Below, one piece after another: positions 42,067 to 50,206 of a stretch of 64,000 nucleotides of DNA. Below the pieces are notes generated by a model. The model had not been told where the DNA came from. It saw only the letters and a list, made by a program, of their open reading frames with translations, and did not search any database. Source of the stretch: Altererythrobacter sp. BO-6 (GTDB lineage: Bacteria > Pseudomonadota > Alphaproteobacteria > Sphingomonadales > Sphingomonadaceae); assembly GCF_011047315.1 (NCBI RefSeq), contig NZ_CP049259.1:744001-808000 (forward strand). The letters run 5' to 3'. The stretch's first letter is position 1. Each line of letters begins with the position of its first letter. The position numbers were made by a program, and so were the translations under genes.

Positions 42067-43094
42067 TCTTTCATCTCCGCGATCCATTTCCCGATCAGCG
42101 CCAACCCGTCATCATGCACCGTCGTGGTGCCGATTTCCGGCATGGCGATGCCGGGATCGGTGCTGTTCATCCGGTAGGTGATGATAGAAGCCGCCGGATC
42201 CCCGGGCGCGATGGCGAACTCCAGCCCGCCCGATCCGCGCCCCGCCGCCACTGGACGCTTGCGAATGCCATAAGCGACCGGTTCGCGCTGTTCCCAGCGC
42301 AGGTCCAGTCCCGAATTCGAAGCCTTGCCGCCCGGCTGGTGGCAATGCGCGCAATTGACATCGAGATAAGCGCGCGCGGCGGCGTCGAGCGACCCTTCAT
42401 AGCGGGCTTGCCATAGCGGCAAGCGATCATGCCCCGCAGGAACGGCATCGAGATGGCCTGTTTGCACGAATTCGCGCAGCCATTCGGCCGACAAATTGCG
42501 CGCCTTGGGCCCGATCGGGACCACCACATCCTCCAGGCTATGGCATTGCTTGCACTGGTTCTTGTTGGGAATGCGGTAATTGATCTGGCGTCCGTCTGGC
42601 GTGGTGACGTCCACGCGCCCTCCGGCCACGGCCAGCGTCGCTTCAGTCTGATCGTCATTCCAGCGATAGGGCAATGCGACCCAGCCATCGGCACGGTGCA
42701 GCAGGACGCGGGTCTCGATCAGGCGCTGATCCAGGCCCTCGCCAAAGGCAAAGGTCTTGATCAGCGCGCTACCGATCGGAAAGTCGATCAGCCCATCGCC
42801 ATTGGCCTTGGCCTGCTTGCCTGCGGGCACATAGACAAAGCGCAACTTGTCAGCCCCGTCGGTATAGAGCGGGGTATTGAGCCGATAGGGCACCACACCC
42901 AGCGTGGGGATTTGCGCAGCCGCATCGACGAAGAACCCGAATTCTTCAAGCGTGCGCGGCATAGCGTCATTGAGGACGGCAGCATCGTTGACGTCCGGCG
43001 CCATACGTCGCGCTTCAACCGGGCCGCTGGAGCCCATGCTCGCAGCCAGCATCAGCGCCGCAGCCGCGCACCACGATACGCCTGCCGGTTTCAC
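42063..43094 (-). CDS. SO2930-family diheme c-type cytochrome
   Basis: A 343-residue exported cytochrome with an N-terminal signal region (ALMLAASMGSS) and two CxxCH heme sites: CKQCH at about residues 186-190 and CAHCH at about 248-252, followed by CHQPGGKAS. This matches the SO2930/TIGR03806-type diheme family. An electron-transfer partner role in the periplasm is probable, but no redox partner protein is in the operon. The start is GTG 43094 in a GTGA overlap with the upstream beta-helix stop, and the stop overlaps the hydrolase ATG. The tight coupling suggests fixed stoichiometry of the three products. Confidence 0.9.
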   Translation of the reverse strand: MKPAGVSWCAAAALMLAASMGSSGPVEARRMAPDVNDAAVLNDAMPRTLEEFGFFVDAAAQIPTLGVVPYRLNTPLYTDGADKLRFVYVPAGKQAKANGDGLIDFPIGSALIKTFAFGEGLDQRLIETRVLLHRADGWVALPYRWNDDQTEATLAVAGGRVDVTTPDGRQINYRIPNKNQCKQCHSLEDVVVPIGPKARNLSAEWLREFVQTGHLDAVPAGHDRLPLWQARYEGSLDAAARAYLDVNCAHCHQPGGKASNSGLDLRWEQREPVAYGIRKRPVAAGRGSGGLEFAIAPGDPAASIITYRMNSTDPGIAMPEIGTTTVHDDGLALIGKWIAEMKE

Positions 43095-44288
43095 TGGCTG
43101 ACCGCTGCCTCCATAGCCTCTGGCAGCTCGATCGCCGGCAAGCTCGGCAGACGACCGCCGCCGCCTGTAAGGTCGACCAACTGCGGCTGGGCCTCGGTCA
43201 GCGGCTGGGCATGGCGGGTAAGACCAAGCGAAAGCACCGGTACGCCATCATCGATAACGATGTCCCTGCCATTGCCATCAAGCGTGACCGGCGGGATGGT
43301 TCCGCCAAATGCCGCCGCCAGCATCTCCGCACCTGCAAAGGCCGGCTTGTAACCCGCCCTGCCCTGCAGATTGTTGGTGACCAGCACATTCACCGGATAG
43401 GGATTGTAATTCGCGTCACTGGTTTCGTTGGGATAGGCGACGATCAGCACGTTGCCGGTGCCGTTTTCAGCCAGGACATTGTTGAACACTTCGACATTGT
43501 AATGGCTCATTACCATCACCCCCATGCCGGTGGGTACGCCTGCCACGATATTGCCTTCGGGCGCGAAGTTGGGCGTGTTGTTGTCAACCACAAGGTTGTT
43601 GAACACCCGCACGTCGCGGCCGCCCTGTTGCGGGATATTGGGCAGGTCGAACACCAGGATGCCGCCGGTATTGTTCACCGCAATGTTGTTGTAGACATCC
43701 GCGCCATAGCTGTTTTCGATCTCGATCCCGGCTACATTGTATTTGGCGATCGAGTTGCGCACGATGATGTTGCGCGCCTGCCCGACATAGATACCTGCGT
43801 CCGACGCACCGATAGTGATCACCCCGTCGACCAGCACATTTTCGCTCTCGACCGGATAGACGCCGTAGGCACTCGTTCTCAGGATGTGGGCCGCGGGTCC
43901 ATTCCACCCGCACGCGGTGGATCACGATATTGTCCGCGCCCTTGGACTTGATCCCGTCCCCACGCGAGTTTTCCACGCCGAACTCGCGCAGCACCACATT
44001 ATCGCTGGTGACCAGCAATCCTTCGCCCGCGCCCTGCTGGCCGGAAAAGTCCAGGATCGACCGATCCATCCCCGCGCCGCGCAGCGTCACGCCATCGACA
44101 TCAAGGCTAAGCCCGTCAGTCAGCAGGAACCGGCCCGCTTCCAGCACGATCTCGTCGCCCGGCGCAGCCAGGATCAGCGCTTCCTGCAAGCGCTCCTGCG
44201 CGCCATCGCCCGGCGCGACCGTATGGGTTTCGGCAAAAACAGGCGCAGCGCCTGCGAGAAGCATGGCGGCAAGTGAAATTCGGATCAT
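43091..44288 (-). pseudogene. exported right-handed parallel beta-helix protein, frameshifted
   Basis: The first part (signal peptide MIRISLAAMLLAGAAPVFAE, then TLRGAGMDRSILDFSGQQG and GIKSKGADNIVIHRVRVEWT) is in one frame. The second (VLVDGVITIGASDAGIYVGQ, NIAVNNTGGILVFDLPN, then many short N-rich coils) is in another. The switch lies in the four-base ACTC at 43871-43874, one base too many between the Asn and Ala codons. Correction gives about 398 residues. Repeated short strands with Asn ladders indicate a right-handed beta-helix of the pectate-lyase-like fold, in the TIGR03805-type group seen beside diheme cytochromes. ATG 44288 follows GGGAGAG. Either a real frameshift or a sequencing error may explain the break. 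Confidence 0.82.
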
Positions 44289-44365
44289 AAGGCTCTCTCC
44301 CGTCGCCATGCATAGTGGGGCAAGGACAGCCGGAAAAGCAAGCGCGAGGGACTAGGACACCGGGC

Positions 44366-44707
44366 CTAGCCTATGCCAATTGCGCAAAGCCCTGCGCTGG
44401 TCGTGACGACCGCCACCGACTCGCCATCGCCCACCCGGCGCAAGCGCTTGATCAGATCGCCAAGGCCGGTTGCCTTTTCGGCCTCGCCCTCAAGCGTGGC
44501 CATACCTTGCCGCAATTTGTAAAGCTGCCAGACACTGAGGCGATCGACCATCCGATCCGCCATGCAGTCCGCCCGCTTCGGTCCCACGCCGGGATCGAGC
44601 AGCGCGGTTTCGACCCGCCATTTGACCAGCGGACGCGCCAGCCCGGTCTGGAATGCAATCGCCACCAGCAAGGCCAGCACCACAGTGCCGAACAGGAATT
44701 TGCGCAT
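44366..44707 (-). CDS. small membrane-anchored protein of unknown function, distal to pntB
   Basis: A 113-residue protein with one N-terminal hydrophobic helix (about 3-21, KFLFGTVVLALLVAIAF) and a mostly alpha-helical remainder with a single Cys near the end (GLCAIGIG). No family recognised. Its ATG overlaps the last base of the pntB stop (TGATG), so it is the final gene of the transhydrogenase operon. It may be a small accessory or unrelated co-transcribed protein, and the sequence alone cannot decide. Topology suggests a periplasmic or membrane-associated domain. Confidence 0.72.
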   Translation of the reverse strand: MRKFLFGTVVLALLVAIAFQTGLARPLVKWRVETALLDPGVGPKRADCMADRMVDRLSVWQLYKLRQGMATLEGEAEKATGLGDLIKRLRRVGDGESVAVVTTSAGLCAIGIG

Positions 44708-46152
44708 CAGTCGAGCGCTTTCACGATTTCCTCGACCATCTTCTTCGCGTCAGCCAGCAGCATCACGGTCTGGTTCATGTAGAACACATCGTTATCGACG
44801 CCGGCATAGCCGACCCCGCCCATGCTGCGCTTGATGAAGAACACCTGCTTGGCCTTGTCGACGTCGAACACCGGCATCCCATAGATCGGGCTGCTCTTGT
44901 CGGTCTTCGCCGCCGGGTTGACCACGTCGTTCGCGCCGATGATGAAGGCAACGTCGCATTGCGCGAATTCGCTGTTGATGTCCTCCAGCTCGAACACCTT
45001 GTCATAGGGCACGCTCGCTTCAGCCAGCAGCACGTTCATGTGGCCCGGCATGCGGCCCGCGACCGGGTGGATCGCGAATTTCACCTCGACACCCTTTTCC
45101 TCAAGGATGTCGGTCATCTCGCGCAGCGCGTGCTGCGCCTGCGCCACTGCCATGCCGTAGCCGGGGATCACGATCACCTTCTCGGCCTGTTCCAGCATGA
45201 AGGCAGCGTCTTCCGCGCTGCCGGTCTTGTAGGGGCGCTGCTCGCCACCGCCCGCCGCGCTGGCGCCGCTTTCTGCGCCGAACCCGCCCGCGATAACAGA
45301 AATAAAGCTGCGATTCATCGCGCGGCACATGATGTAGCTCAGGATAGCGCCGGAAGACCCCACGAGAGCGCCGGTAATAATCATCGCGGTGTTACCGAGC
45401 GTGAAGCCCATCGCCGCCGCGGCCCAGCCCGAATAGGAGTTGAGCATCGAGACCACGACCGGCATGTCCGCCCCGCCGATCGGGATAATCAGCAGAAAAC
45501 CGATCGCGAAGCTGAGCACGGTCAGCGCCACGATCAGCGTCATGGTGTCGGCCGGTCCGGCCATGGCGAACATGGCGGTCAGCACAATAATCGCGACGAG
45601 CGTGCCGAGGTTGATCACATGTCGGGCCGGCAGCAGGATTGGCGCGCCGCTCATCTTGCCCGCCAGTTTCGCGAAAGCGATGACCGAGCCTGAGAAAGTG
45701 ATCGCGCCGATGGCAATGCCGAGTCCCATCTCGATCTTGCTGACGGGAGCTATCCCGCCGTCAGGCAGCAACAGGCCGAAGGCGCCGGGGTTGAGATACG
45801 CCGCCCAACCCACAAGCACTGCAGCGAGGCCAACCAGCGAGTGGAATGCCGCCACCAGCTCGGGCATCTGCGTCATGGCGATCCGCCGGGCGATGGTGAA
45901 GCCGATTATGCCGCCGAGGAAGATGGCAATCCCGATTTCGGGCAGGTTGGCGATGCTATGGGTAACCAGCGTGGTTACCACGGCAATCAGCATGCCGATC
46001 ATGCCGAACCGGTTGCCGGCGCGGCTCGATGCCGGGCTTGAAAGCCCGCGCAGCGCGAGGATGAAGAACACGCCCGCAACGAGATAGGCGAGCATGGCCC
46101 AGGCGGGTGTACCGCCGCCATGCGCGGCGGCTGCGAGGAGCGAGAAGCTCAT
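44707..46152 (-). CDS. pntB: NAD(P) transhydrogenase subunit beta
   Basis: PntB forms the domain II helices and the NADP(H)-binding domain III of the proton-translocating transhydrogenase, which makes NADPH from NADH using the proton gradient. The 481-residue protein starts MSFSLLAAAAHGGGTPAWAM and has many helices, then the NADP-binding GYGMAVAQAQHALREMTD and IIGANDVVNPAAKTDKSSP segments and a C-terminal DNDVFYMNQTVMLLADAKKM. The ATG overlaps the pntAB stop. A longer open frame upstream lies inside pntAB and is not used. Confidence 0.96.
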   Translation of the reverse strand: MSFSLLAAAAHGGGTPAWAMLAYLVAGVFFILALRGLSSPASSRAGNRFGMIGMLIAVVTTLVTHSIANLPEIGIAIFLGGIIGFTIARRIAMTQMPELVAAFHSLVGLAAVLVGWAAYLNPGAFGLLLPDGGIAPVSKIEMGLGIAIGAITFSGSVIAFAKLAGKMSGAPILLPARHVINLGTLVAIIVLTAMFAMAGPADTMTLIVALTVLSFAIGFLLIIPIGGADMPVVVSMLNSYSGWAAAAMGFTLGNTAMIITGALVGSSGAILSYIMCRAMNRSFISVIAGGFGAESGASAAGGGEQRPYKTGSAEDAAFMLEQAEKVIVIPGYGMAVAQAQHALREMTDILEEKGVEVKFAIHPVAGRMPGHMNVLLAEASVPYDKVFELEDINSEFAQCDVAFIIGANDVVNPAAKTDKSSPIYGMPVFDVDKAKQVFFIKRSMGGVGYAGVDNDVFYMNQTVMLLADAKKMVEEIVKALD

Positions 46153-46436
46153 CACTTCTTCTCCTTCTTCTTGTACATCGCCAGCATACGTTCGGTCACG
46201 GCGAAGCCGCCGAAGATGTTGACGCTGGCCAGGACAACGGCGAGCAGGCCGAGCCATTTGGCGATCATGCTGCCCGCTTCAGCGCTGGCAATCAGCGCGC
46301 CGACGATGATCACCGAGGAAATCGCATTGGTCACCGCCATCAGCGGCGTGTGCAGCGCCGGGGTAACCGACCACACCACGTAATAGCCGACGAAACACGC
46401 CAGCACGAAGATCGAGAGGATTGAAATAAAGTCCAT
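46152..46436 (-). CDS. pntAB: NAD(P) transhydrogenase subunit alpha part 2
   Basis: PntAB is the membrane part of the split alpha subunit (the Rhodospirillum-type three-polypeptide arrangement). The 94-residue product is almost all hydrophobic: FILAIFVLACFVGYYVVWSV is approximately its first span, with TPLMAVTNAISSVIIVGALI later, matching domain II of the alpha subunit. Start and stop codons overlap the neighbouring genes by one base on both sides (TAATG with the 40-residue ORF, TGATG with pntB), so translation is tightly coupled. Confidence 0.93.
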   Translation of the reverse strand: MDFISILSIFVLACFVGYYVVWSVTPALHTPLMAVTNAISSVIIVGALIASAEAGSMIAKWLGLLAVVLASVNIFGGFAVTERMLAMYKKKEKK

Positions 46437-46558
46437 TATCGCGCCTCCGAGGCCGCATTTTCGCGTTCGGCAATGCCTGCGCCGACGCCATAACCTGAGT
46501 GGAACGCCGCTACTGCGACTCCAACTAACAAGACCGCAGCCAGAACAAGCCAGCTCAC
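46436..46558 (-). CDS. 40-residue single-helix ORF between pntAA and pntAB
   Basis: The reading frame GTG-initiated at 46558 encodes SWLVLAAVLLVGVAVAAFH, a clear single transmembrane helix, then SGYGVGAGIAERENAASEAR. The start is 5 bases after the pntAA stop with AGGGG just before it; the stop overlaps the pntAB ATG (TAATG). Such exact spacing is hard to explain without translation. No family was recognised. By position it could be a small accessory subunit or a linker relic of the alpha subunit. It is not a fragment of PntAA or PntAB as far as can be seen. Confidence 0.7.
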   Translation of the reverse strand: MSWLVLAAVLLVGVAVAAFHSGYGVGAGIAERENAASEAR

Positions 46559-46563
46559 GATTT

Positions 46564-47691
46564 TCACCCCTTCAGCCTCTCATTGACCACGGCCCCGCCC
46601 TGCGTCAGCCGCACGGCATTGCCGATTTCCTCGTCCAGCACCGGCTTGCCCGCTTCCTTGTCCCAGAAGGCGCTGAGGAAGTTGTAGAGGTTGCGGGCGA
46701 ACAGCGCGGACGCGTCGGGCGCCAGCGTCGCCGGCGTGTTCGAATAGCCCATAATGGTCACGCCATGGCGCACCACCAGTTCGTCTGGCTTCGAGCCTTC
46801 GACATTGCCACCTTGCGCCACTGCAAGGTCGAAGATCACGCTGCCGGGCTTCATCGTGGCGATCTGCGCGTCGGTGATCAGCCGGGGAGCAGCGCGCCCA
46901 GGAATCAACGCAGTCGTGATGACGATATCCTGCTTGGCGATATGGCCGGATACCAGCTCAGCCTGCGCCTTCTGGTATTCTTCGGACATTTCAGTTGCAT
47001 AACCGCCCGCGCCCTCGCCTTCGATCCCCGCGACATTCTCAACGAAGATCGGCTTGGCACCCAGTGACTGGATTTGCTCTTTGGTGGCGCTGCGCACGTC
47101 GGTGGCCGAGACCTGCGCACCGAGCCGCTTGGCCGTCGCAATCGCCTGCAAGCCGGCAACGCCGACCCCCATGATGAATACGCGCGCGGCCTGCACCGTA
47201 CCTGCCGCGGTCATCATCATCGGAAATGCACGGCCATAGGTGTCCGCCGCAGCGATCACTGCCTTGTAGCCTGACAGGTTCGATTGGCTGGAAAGCACAT
47301 CCATGCTCTGCGCGCGGGTAATGCGCGGCATGAATTCCATCGACAGGGCTTCAAGCCCCGCCTTGGCATAGGCTTCGACGCGATCCTTCTGCCCGAACGG
47401 ATCGAAAGTCGCGGCGACCCATGCGCCCGGCTTCGCGCCGGCCAGCAGTTCGACATCGGGCGCCTGCACGCCCAGCACGATGTCCGCACCTTTGACCGTG
47501 TCCGCCGCGGAGCCGACGCTGGCTCCGGCATCGGCATAGTCGCCATCTGCGATCGAGGCGTATGCGCCTGCACCCGCTTCGACTGCCAACTCCGCGCCAA
47601 GCGCAGCGAATTTCTTGACCGTCTCAGGCGTGATCGCAACGCGCCGCTCGCCAGCGGCGCGTTCCTTCAGAACCGCGATGCGTAGCGCCAC
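46564..47691 (-). CDS. pntAA: NAD(P) transhydrogenase subunit alpha part 1 (NAD-binding)
   Basis: PntAA carries the soluble NAD(H)-binding domain I of the transhydrogenase and resembles alanine dehydrogenase. The 375-residue protein has the start ALRIAVLKERAAGERRVAIT with the RRVA..P pattern, a Rossmann fold GVGVAGLQAIATAKRLGAQVS (within 181-201), and IIPGRAAPRLITDAQIATM near the end. GTG at 47691 is the start codon, four bases after the COX4-like stop. The five downstream genes (orf40, pntAB, pntB, orf113) follow in the same direction with one-base overlaps or short gaps. Confidence 0.95.
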   Translation of the reverse strand: MALRIAVLKERAAGERRVAITPETVKKFAALGAELAVEAGAGAYASIADGDYADAGASVGSAADTVKGADIVLGVQAPDVELLAGAKPGAWVAATFDPFGQKDRVEAYAKAGLEALSMEFMPRITRAQSMDVLSSQSNLSGYKAVIAAADTYGRAFPMMMTAAGTVQAARVFIMGVGVAGLQAIATAKRLGAQVSATDVRSATKEQIQSLGAKPIFVENVAGIEGEGAGGYATEMSEEYQKAQAELVSGHIAKQDIVITTALIPGRAAPRLITDAQIATMKPGSVIFDLAVAQGGNVEGSKPDELVVRHGVTIMGYSNTPATLAPDASALFARNLYNFLSAFWDKEAGKPVLDEEIGNAVRLTQGGAVVNERLKG

Positions 47692-47695
47692 CGGA

Positions 47696-47818
47696 TCAGT
47701 CGGCGATCAATGTAATGACAAAAAGCGCGATCAACGCGATGATCGGCACCGACCATTTGAGCAGCGTGATGAAGCTGCCATAGGTCTTTTCCGCCGATTT
47801 CATGTCATGCGATGCCAT
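47696..47818 (-). CDS. aa3-type cytochrome c oxidase subunit IV-like protein
   Basis: A 40-residue single-helix protein, MASHDMKSAEKTYGSFITLL then KWSVPIIALIALFVITLIAD, matching the small alphaproteobacterial subunit IV of aa3-type cytochrome c oxidase (PF07835-type). Too short for many gene finders. It lies four bases upstream of pntAA and is the first gene of the transhydrogenase operon; AGGGAA precedes its ATG. In Paracoccus the subunit IV contacts the oxidase, so its place before a transhydrogenase is unexplained; it may be an orphan regulator, a misplaced copy, or a subunit of another membrane complex. Confidence 0.88.
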   Translation of the reverse strand: MASHDMKSAEKTYGSFITLLKWSVPIIALIALFVITLIAD

Positions 47819-47975
47819 TTAACGCGTTCCCTGCGTGAAAGTTGAAGACGCCAAGCCCTCTATCGCGCAATTCACGCCATCACAAGTGACCCGCGACCGG
47901 CCTATCAGCCTTAATAGGGTCTTTACCCGTGCCCGCTATTGATCAGTCCTGTTTCACAGTGGGACGGTTTGGGCG

Positions 47976-49397
47976 ATGGCGGGCAGCGAACAGCGTGTGC
48001 TGATGCTGATTGACGATGAACCGGCGCAATGCCGGCTGATCAGTGCGCTTGCCGCGCGCGAGGGCTGGCGCACGATCGTGGCCGGTGATCCCGATACCGC
48101 GATTGCGATGCTGGGCACGCGCGCGGGCATGCAGCTGTCCGCAATTATCCTTGACCAGTGGGTGCCGGGCGATGACGCCTGCCAGCTGATCGAGGAACTG
48201 AAGCGCCGCCGCCCCGCGCTGCCGATCCTGATGCTTACCACCAGCGCATCTCCCTTGCTGGCGGTGGAGGCGATGCGCGCCGGGGCGACCGACTACCTGA
48301 TCAAGCCGATCGCGCCCGATCGCCTGCTCGAGGCCTTGCGCGCCGCAACCGAAGGCGAAAAACCGCAGGACGAACTCCAGCCGCTGACCGAGAAGATCCC
48401 GGCCAAGCTCGATTTCGAATCCATGGTTGGCAATGAGCCGCGCTTCCGCACCGCTCTTGCCCAGGCGGCTAAGGCTGCGCGCGGCCACGGGCATGTGCTG
48501 ATCGAGGGTGAAAGCGGCACTGGCAAGGAAATGCTGCTGCGCGCGATGCATGCCGCCAGCCCGCGCGCCAAAGCACCGTTCCGCATCATCAACCTGGCCG
48601 GCGTGCCTGCCAATTCGATCGAGTCGGTGCTGTTCGGGCACGAACCTGCCGCCTTCGCCGGTGCGTTCGATCGCCAGATCGGCGCCCTGCAACAATGCGA
48701 CGGCGGCACGCTGGTGCTCGACGAGGTTGACCGGCTGAACGACACCCTCCAGGCCAAGCTGCTGGAAATGCTCGATTGCGGGATCGTCCGCCCGCTCGGC
48801 GCCAGCCATGGCTTCCGCATCGATGTGCGGCTGCTTTCCGCCAGCAACCTGCCGCTGGAACAGCTTGCCAGCGTCGGCAAGTTCAGCGCCGCACTGCTTG
48901 ATCGGCTGGGGCATACGACCATCAAGCTGCCGCCGCTGCGCGAGCGTGCAGGCGATATCCCGGCCCTTACCCGCCATTTCCTGGCCCGGATCGGCGACCA
49001 GCCGGGCCTCAGGCACCTGTCGATCACGGATTCGGCACTTTCGCTCCTCAAGGCCTATGACTGGCCCGGCAATGTCCGCCAGCTGCAGGCGGTGCTGTTC
49101 CGCGCCGCCGTGTTCTGCGACCAGGAAGCGCTGGGCGCGGACAGCTTCCCACAGCTGAGCGAGTTGCTGGGCGAACAGCCGCAGGAAAGCGACGCTTCGA
49201 TGCATGAAGGCGCGGGCGTGCTGCTCTACACCGAAGACGGCAATCTCCGCCCGCTCGAAGAAATCGAGGCCGATGTGATCCGCCTTGCCATCGGGCATTA
49301 CCGCGGCCGCATGACCGAAGTTGCGCGGCGGCTCGGCATCGGGCGCTCGACGCTTTACCGAAAGCTCGCCGATCTGGGCATTGAAAGCGCCGCCTGA
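47976..49397 (+). CDS. NtrC-like response regulator with degenerate GAFTGA motif
   Basis: A 473-residue NtrC-family protein: receiver domain (DDE at 13-15, phospho-acceptor D60, K110), an AAA+ ATPase domain with Walker A GESGTGKE (178-185) and Walker B LVLDEVD (246-252), and a C-terminal Fis-type HTH ([19 protein letters not shown]). The sigma-54 contact loop GAFTGA is replaced by AAFAGA at 225-230, so it is unlikely to activate sigma-54 RNA polymerase in the normal way and may act as a repressor or use the housekeeping sigma factor. No histidine kinase gene is adjacent. It is divergent from the COX4-like operon. Confidence 0.88.
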   Translation: MAGSEQRVLMLIDDEPAQCRLISALAAREGWRTIVAGDPDTAIAMLGTRAGMQLSAIILDQWVPGDDACQLIEELKRRRPALPILMLTTSASPLLAVEAMRAGATDYLIKPIAPDRLLEALRAATEGEKPQDELQPLTEKIPAKLDFESMVGNEPRFRTALAQAAKAARGHGHVLIEGESGTGKEMLLRAMHAASPRAKAPFRIINLAGVPANSIESVLFGHEPAAFAGAFDRQIGALQQCDGGTLVLDEVDRLNDTLQAKLLEMLDCGIVRPLGASHGFRIDVRLLSASNLPLEQLASVGKFSAALLDRLGHTTIKLPPLRERAGDIPALTRHFLARIGDQPGLRHLSITDSALSLLKAYDWPGNVRQLQAVLFRAAVFCDQEALGADSFPQLSELLGEQPQESDASMHEGAGVLLYTEDGNLRPLEEIEADVIRLAIGHYRGRMTEVARRLGIGRSTLYRKLADLGIESAA

Positions 49398-49416
49398 CGC
49401 GCCTAGCCCTGAGGGC

Positions 49417-50199
49417 ATGGCCAGACTCAAAGACAAACTCGCCGTCGTCACCGGCGGCGCCCGCGGAATCGGACGTGGAATCTGCGAAGCCTTCTTCCGC
49501 GAGGGCGCAGAGGTGATCCTGACCGACATCGACGTTGAAGAAGGACAAGCCGCTGCGCGCGCCATCGGCTGCCGCTTCCACAAGCTCGACGTGACGGAAG
49601 AGGTGGACTGGGAAACCCTGGCTCACATCGCGCCCGCGATCGACGTGATGGTCAACAATGCCGGCATTACCGGCTTCGAGGATGGTCCCGGCCCCCACGA
49701 TCCCGAACATGCTTCGCTGGCCGAATGGCGGCGGGTCAACGCAGTCAACATGGAGGGGACCTTCCTTGGCTGCCGCTATGCCCTGAATGCGATGAAAGCG
49801 AAGGGCAAGGGCTCGATCATCAACATGTCCTCGCGCTCGGGCGTGGTCGGCATTCCGGGTGCGGCGGCCTATGCAGCCAGCAAGGCCGCGATCCGCAACC
49901 ATTCAAAGTCGGTCGCGCTTTATGCCGCGCAGAACGGCTGGGCGATCCGCTGCAACTCGGTCCAGCCCGCCGCGATCCTCACCCCGATGTGGGAGACGCT
50001 GCTGGGCGACGGCCCCGACCTTGAACAGCGCAAGGCGGCGATGGTCAAGGACACGCCGCTAAAGCGCTTCGGCACAGTCGAGGAAGTGGCGGCGCTGTGC
50101 GTCTACCTTGCCAGCGACGAGAGCGCATACATGACCGGCAGCGAGCTGACGCTCGACGGCGGCTTGCTGGCGGGCAGCGCCGCTTCGCCCGGAGATTGA
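49417..50199 (+). CDS. short-chain dehydrogenase/reductase
   Basis: A 260-residue classical SDR. The cofactor motif is [10 protein letters not shown] (about 12-21), NNAG occurs at about 82-85, and the catalytic Tyr-Lys pair is in [15 protein letters not shown] with Ser in NMSSRSG. The Asp after the second strand (TDIDVEEG) favours NAD(H) over NADP(H). The ATG at 49417 was chosen; the longer open frame lies within the upstream regulator. A 19-bp gap to that gene suggests co-transcription. Substrate unknown; relatives oxidise sugars, steroids or cyclohexanols. Confidence 0.9.
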   Translation: MARLKDKLAVVTGGARGIGRGICEAFFREGAEVILTDIDVEEGQAAARAIGCRFHKLDVTEEVDWETLAHIAPAIDVMVNNAGITGFEDGPGPHDPEHASLAEWRRVNAVNMEGTFLGCRYALNAMKAKGKGSIINMSSRSGVVGIPGAAAYAASKAAIRNHSKSVALYAAQNGWAIRCNSVQPAAILTPMWETLLGDGPDLEQRKAAMVKDTPLKRFGTVEEVAALCVYLASDESAYMTGSELTLDGGLLAGSAASPGD

Positions 50200-50206
50200 C
50201 GCGAGA

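Noticed and set aside
49048..49902. 284-residue minus-strand frame across the NtrC-like and SDR genes
   Set aside because: Spans two independent genes on the other strand and contains only Arg/Pro/His-rich composition.
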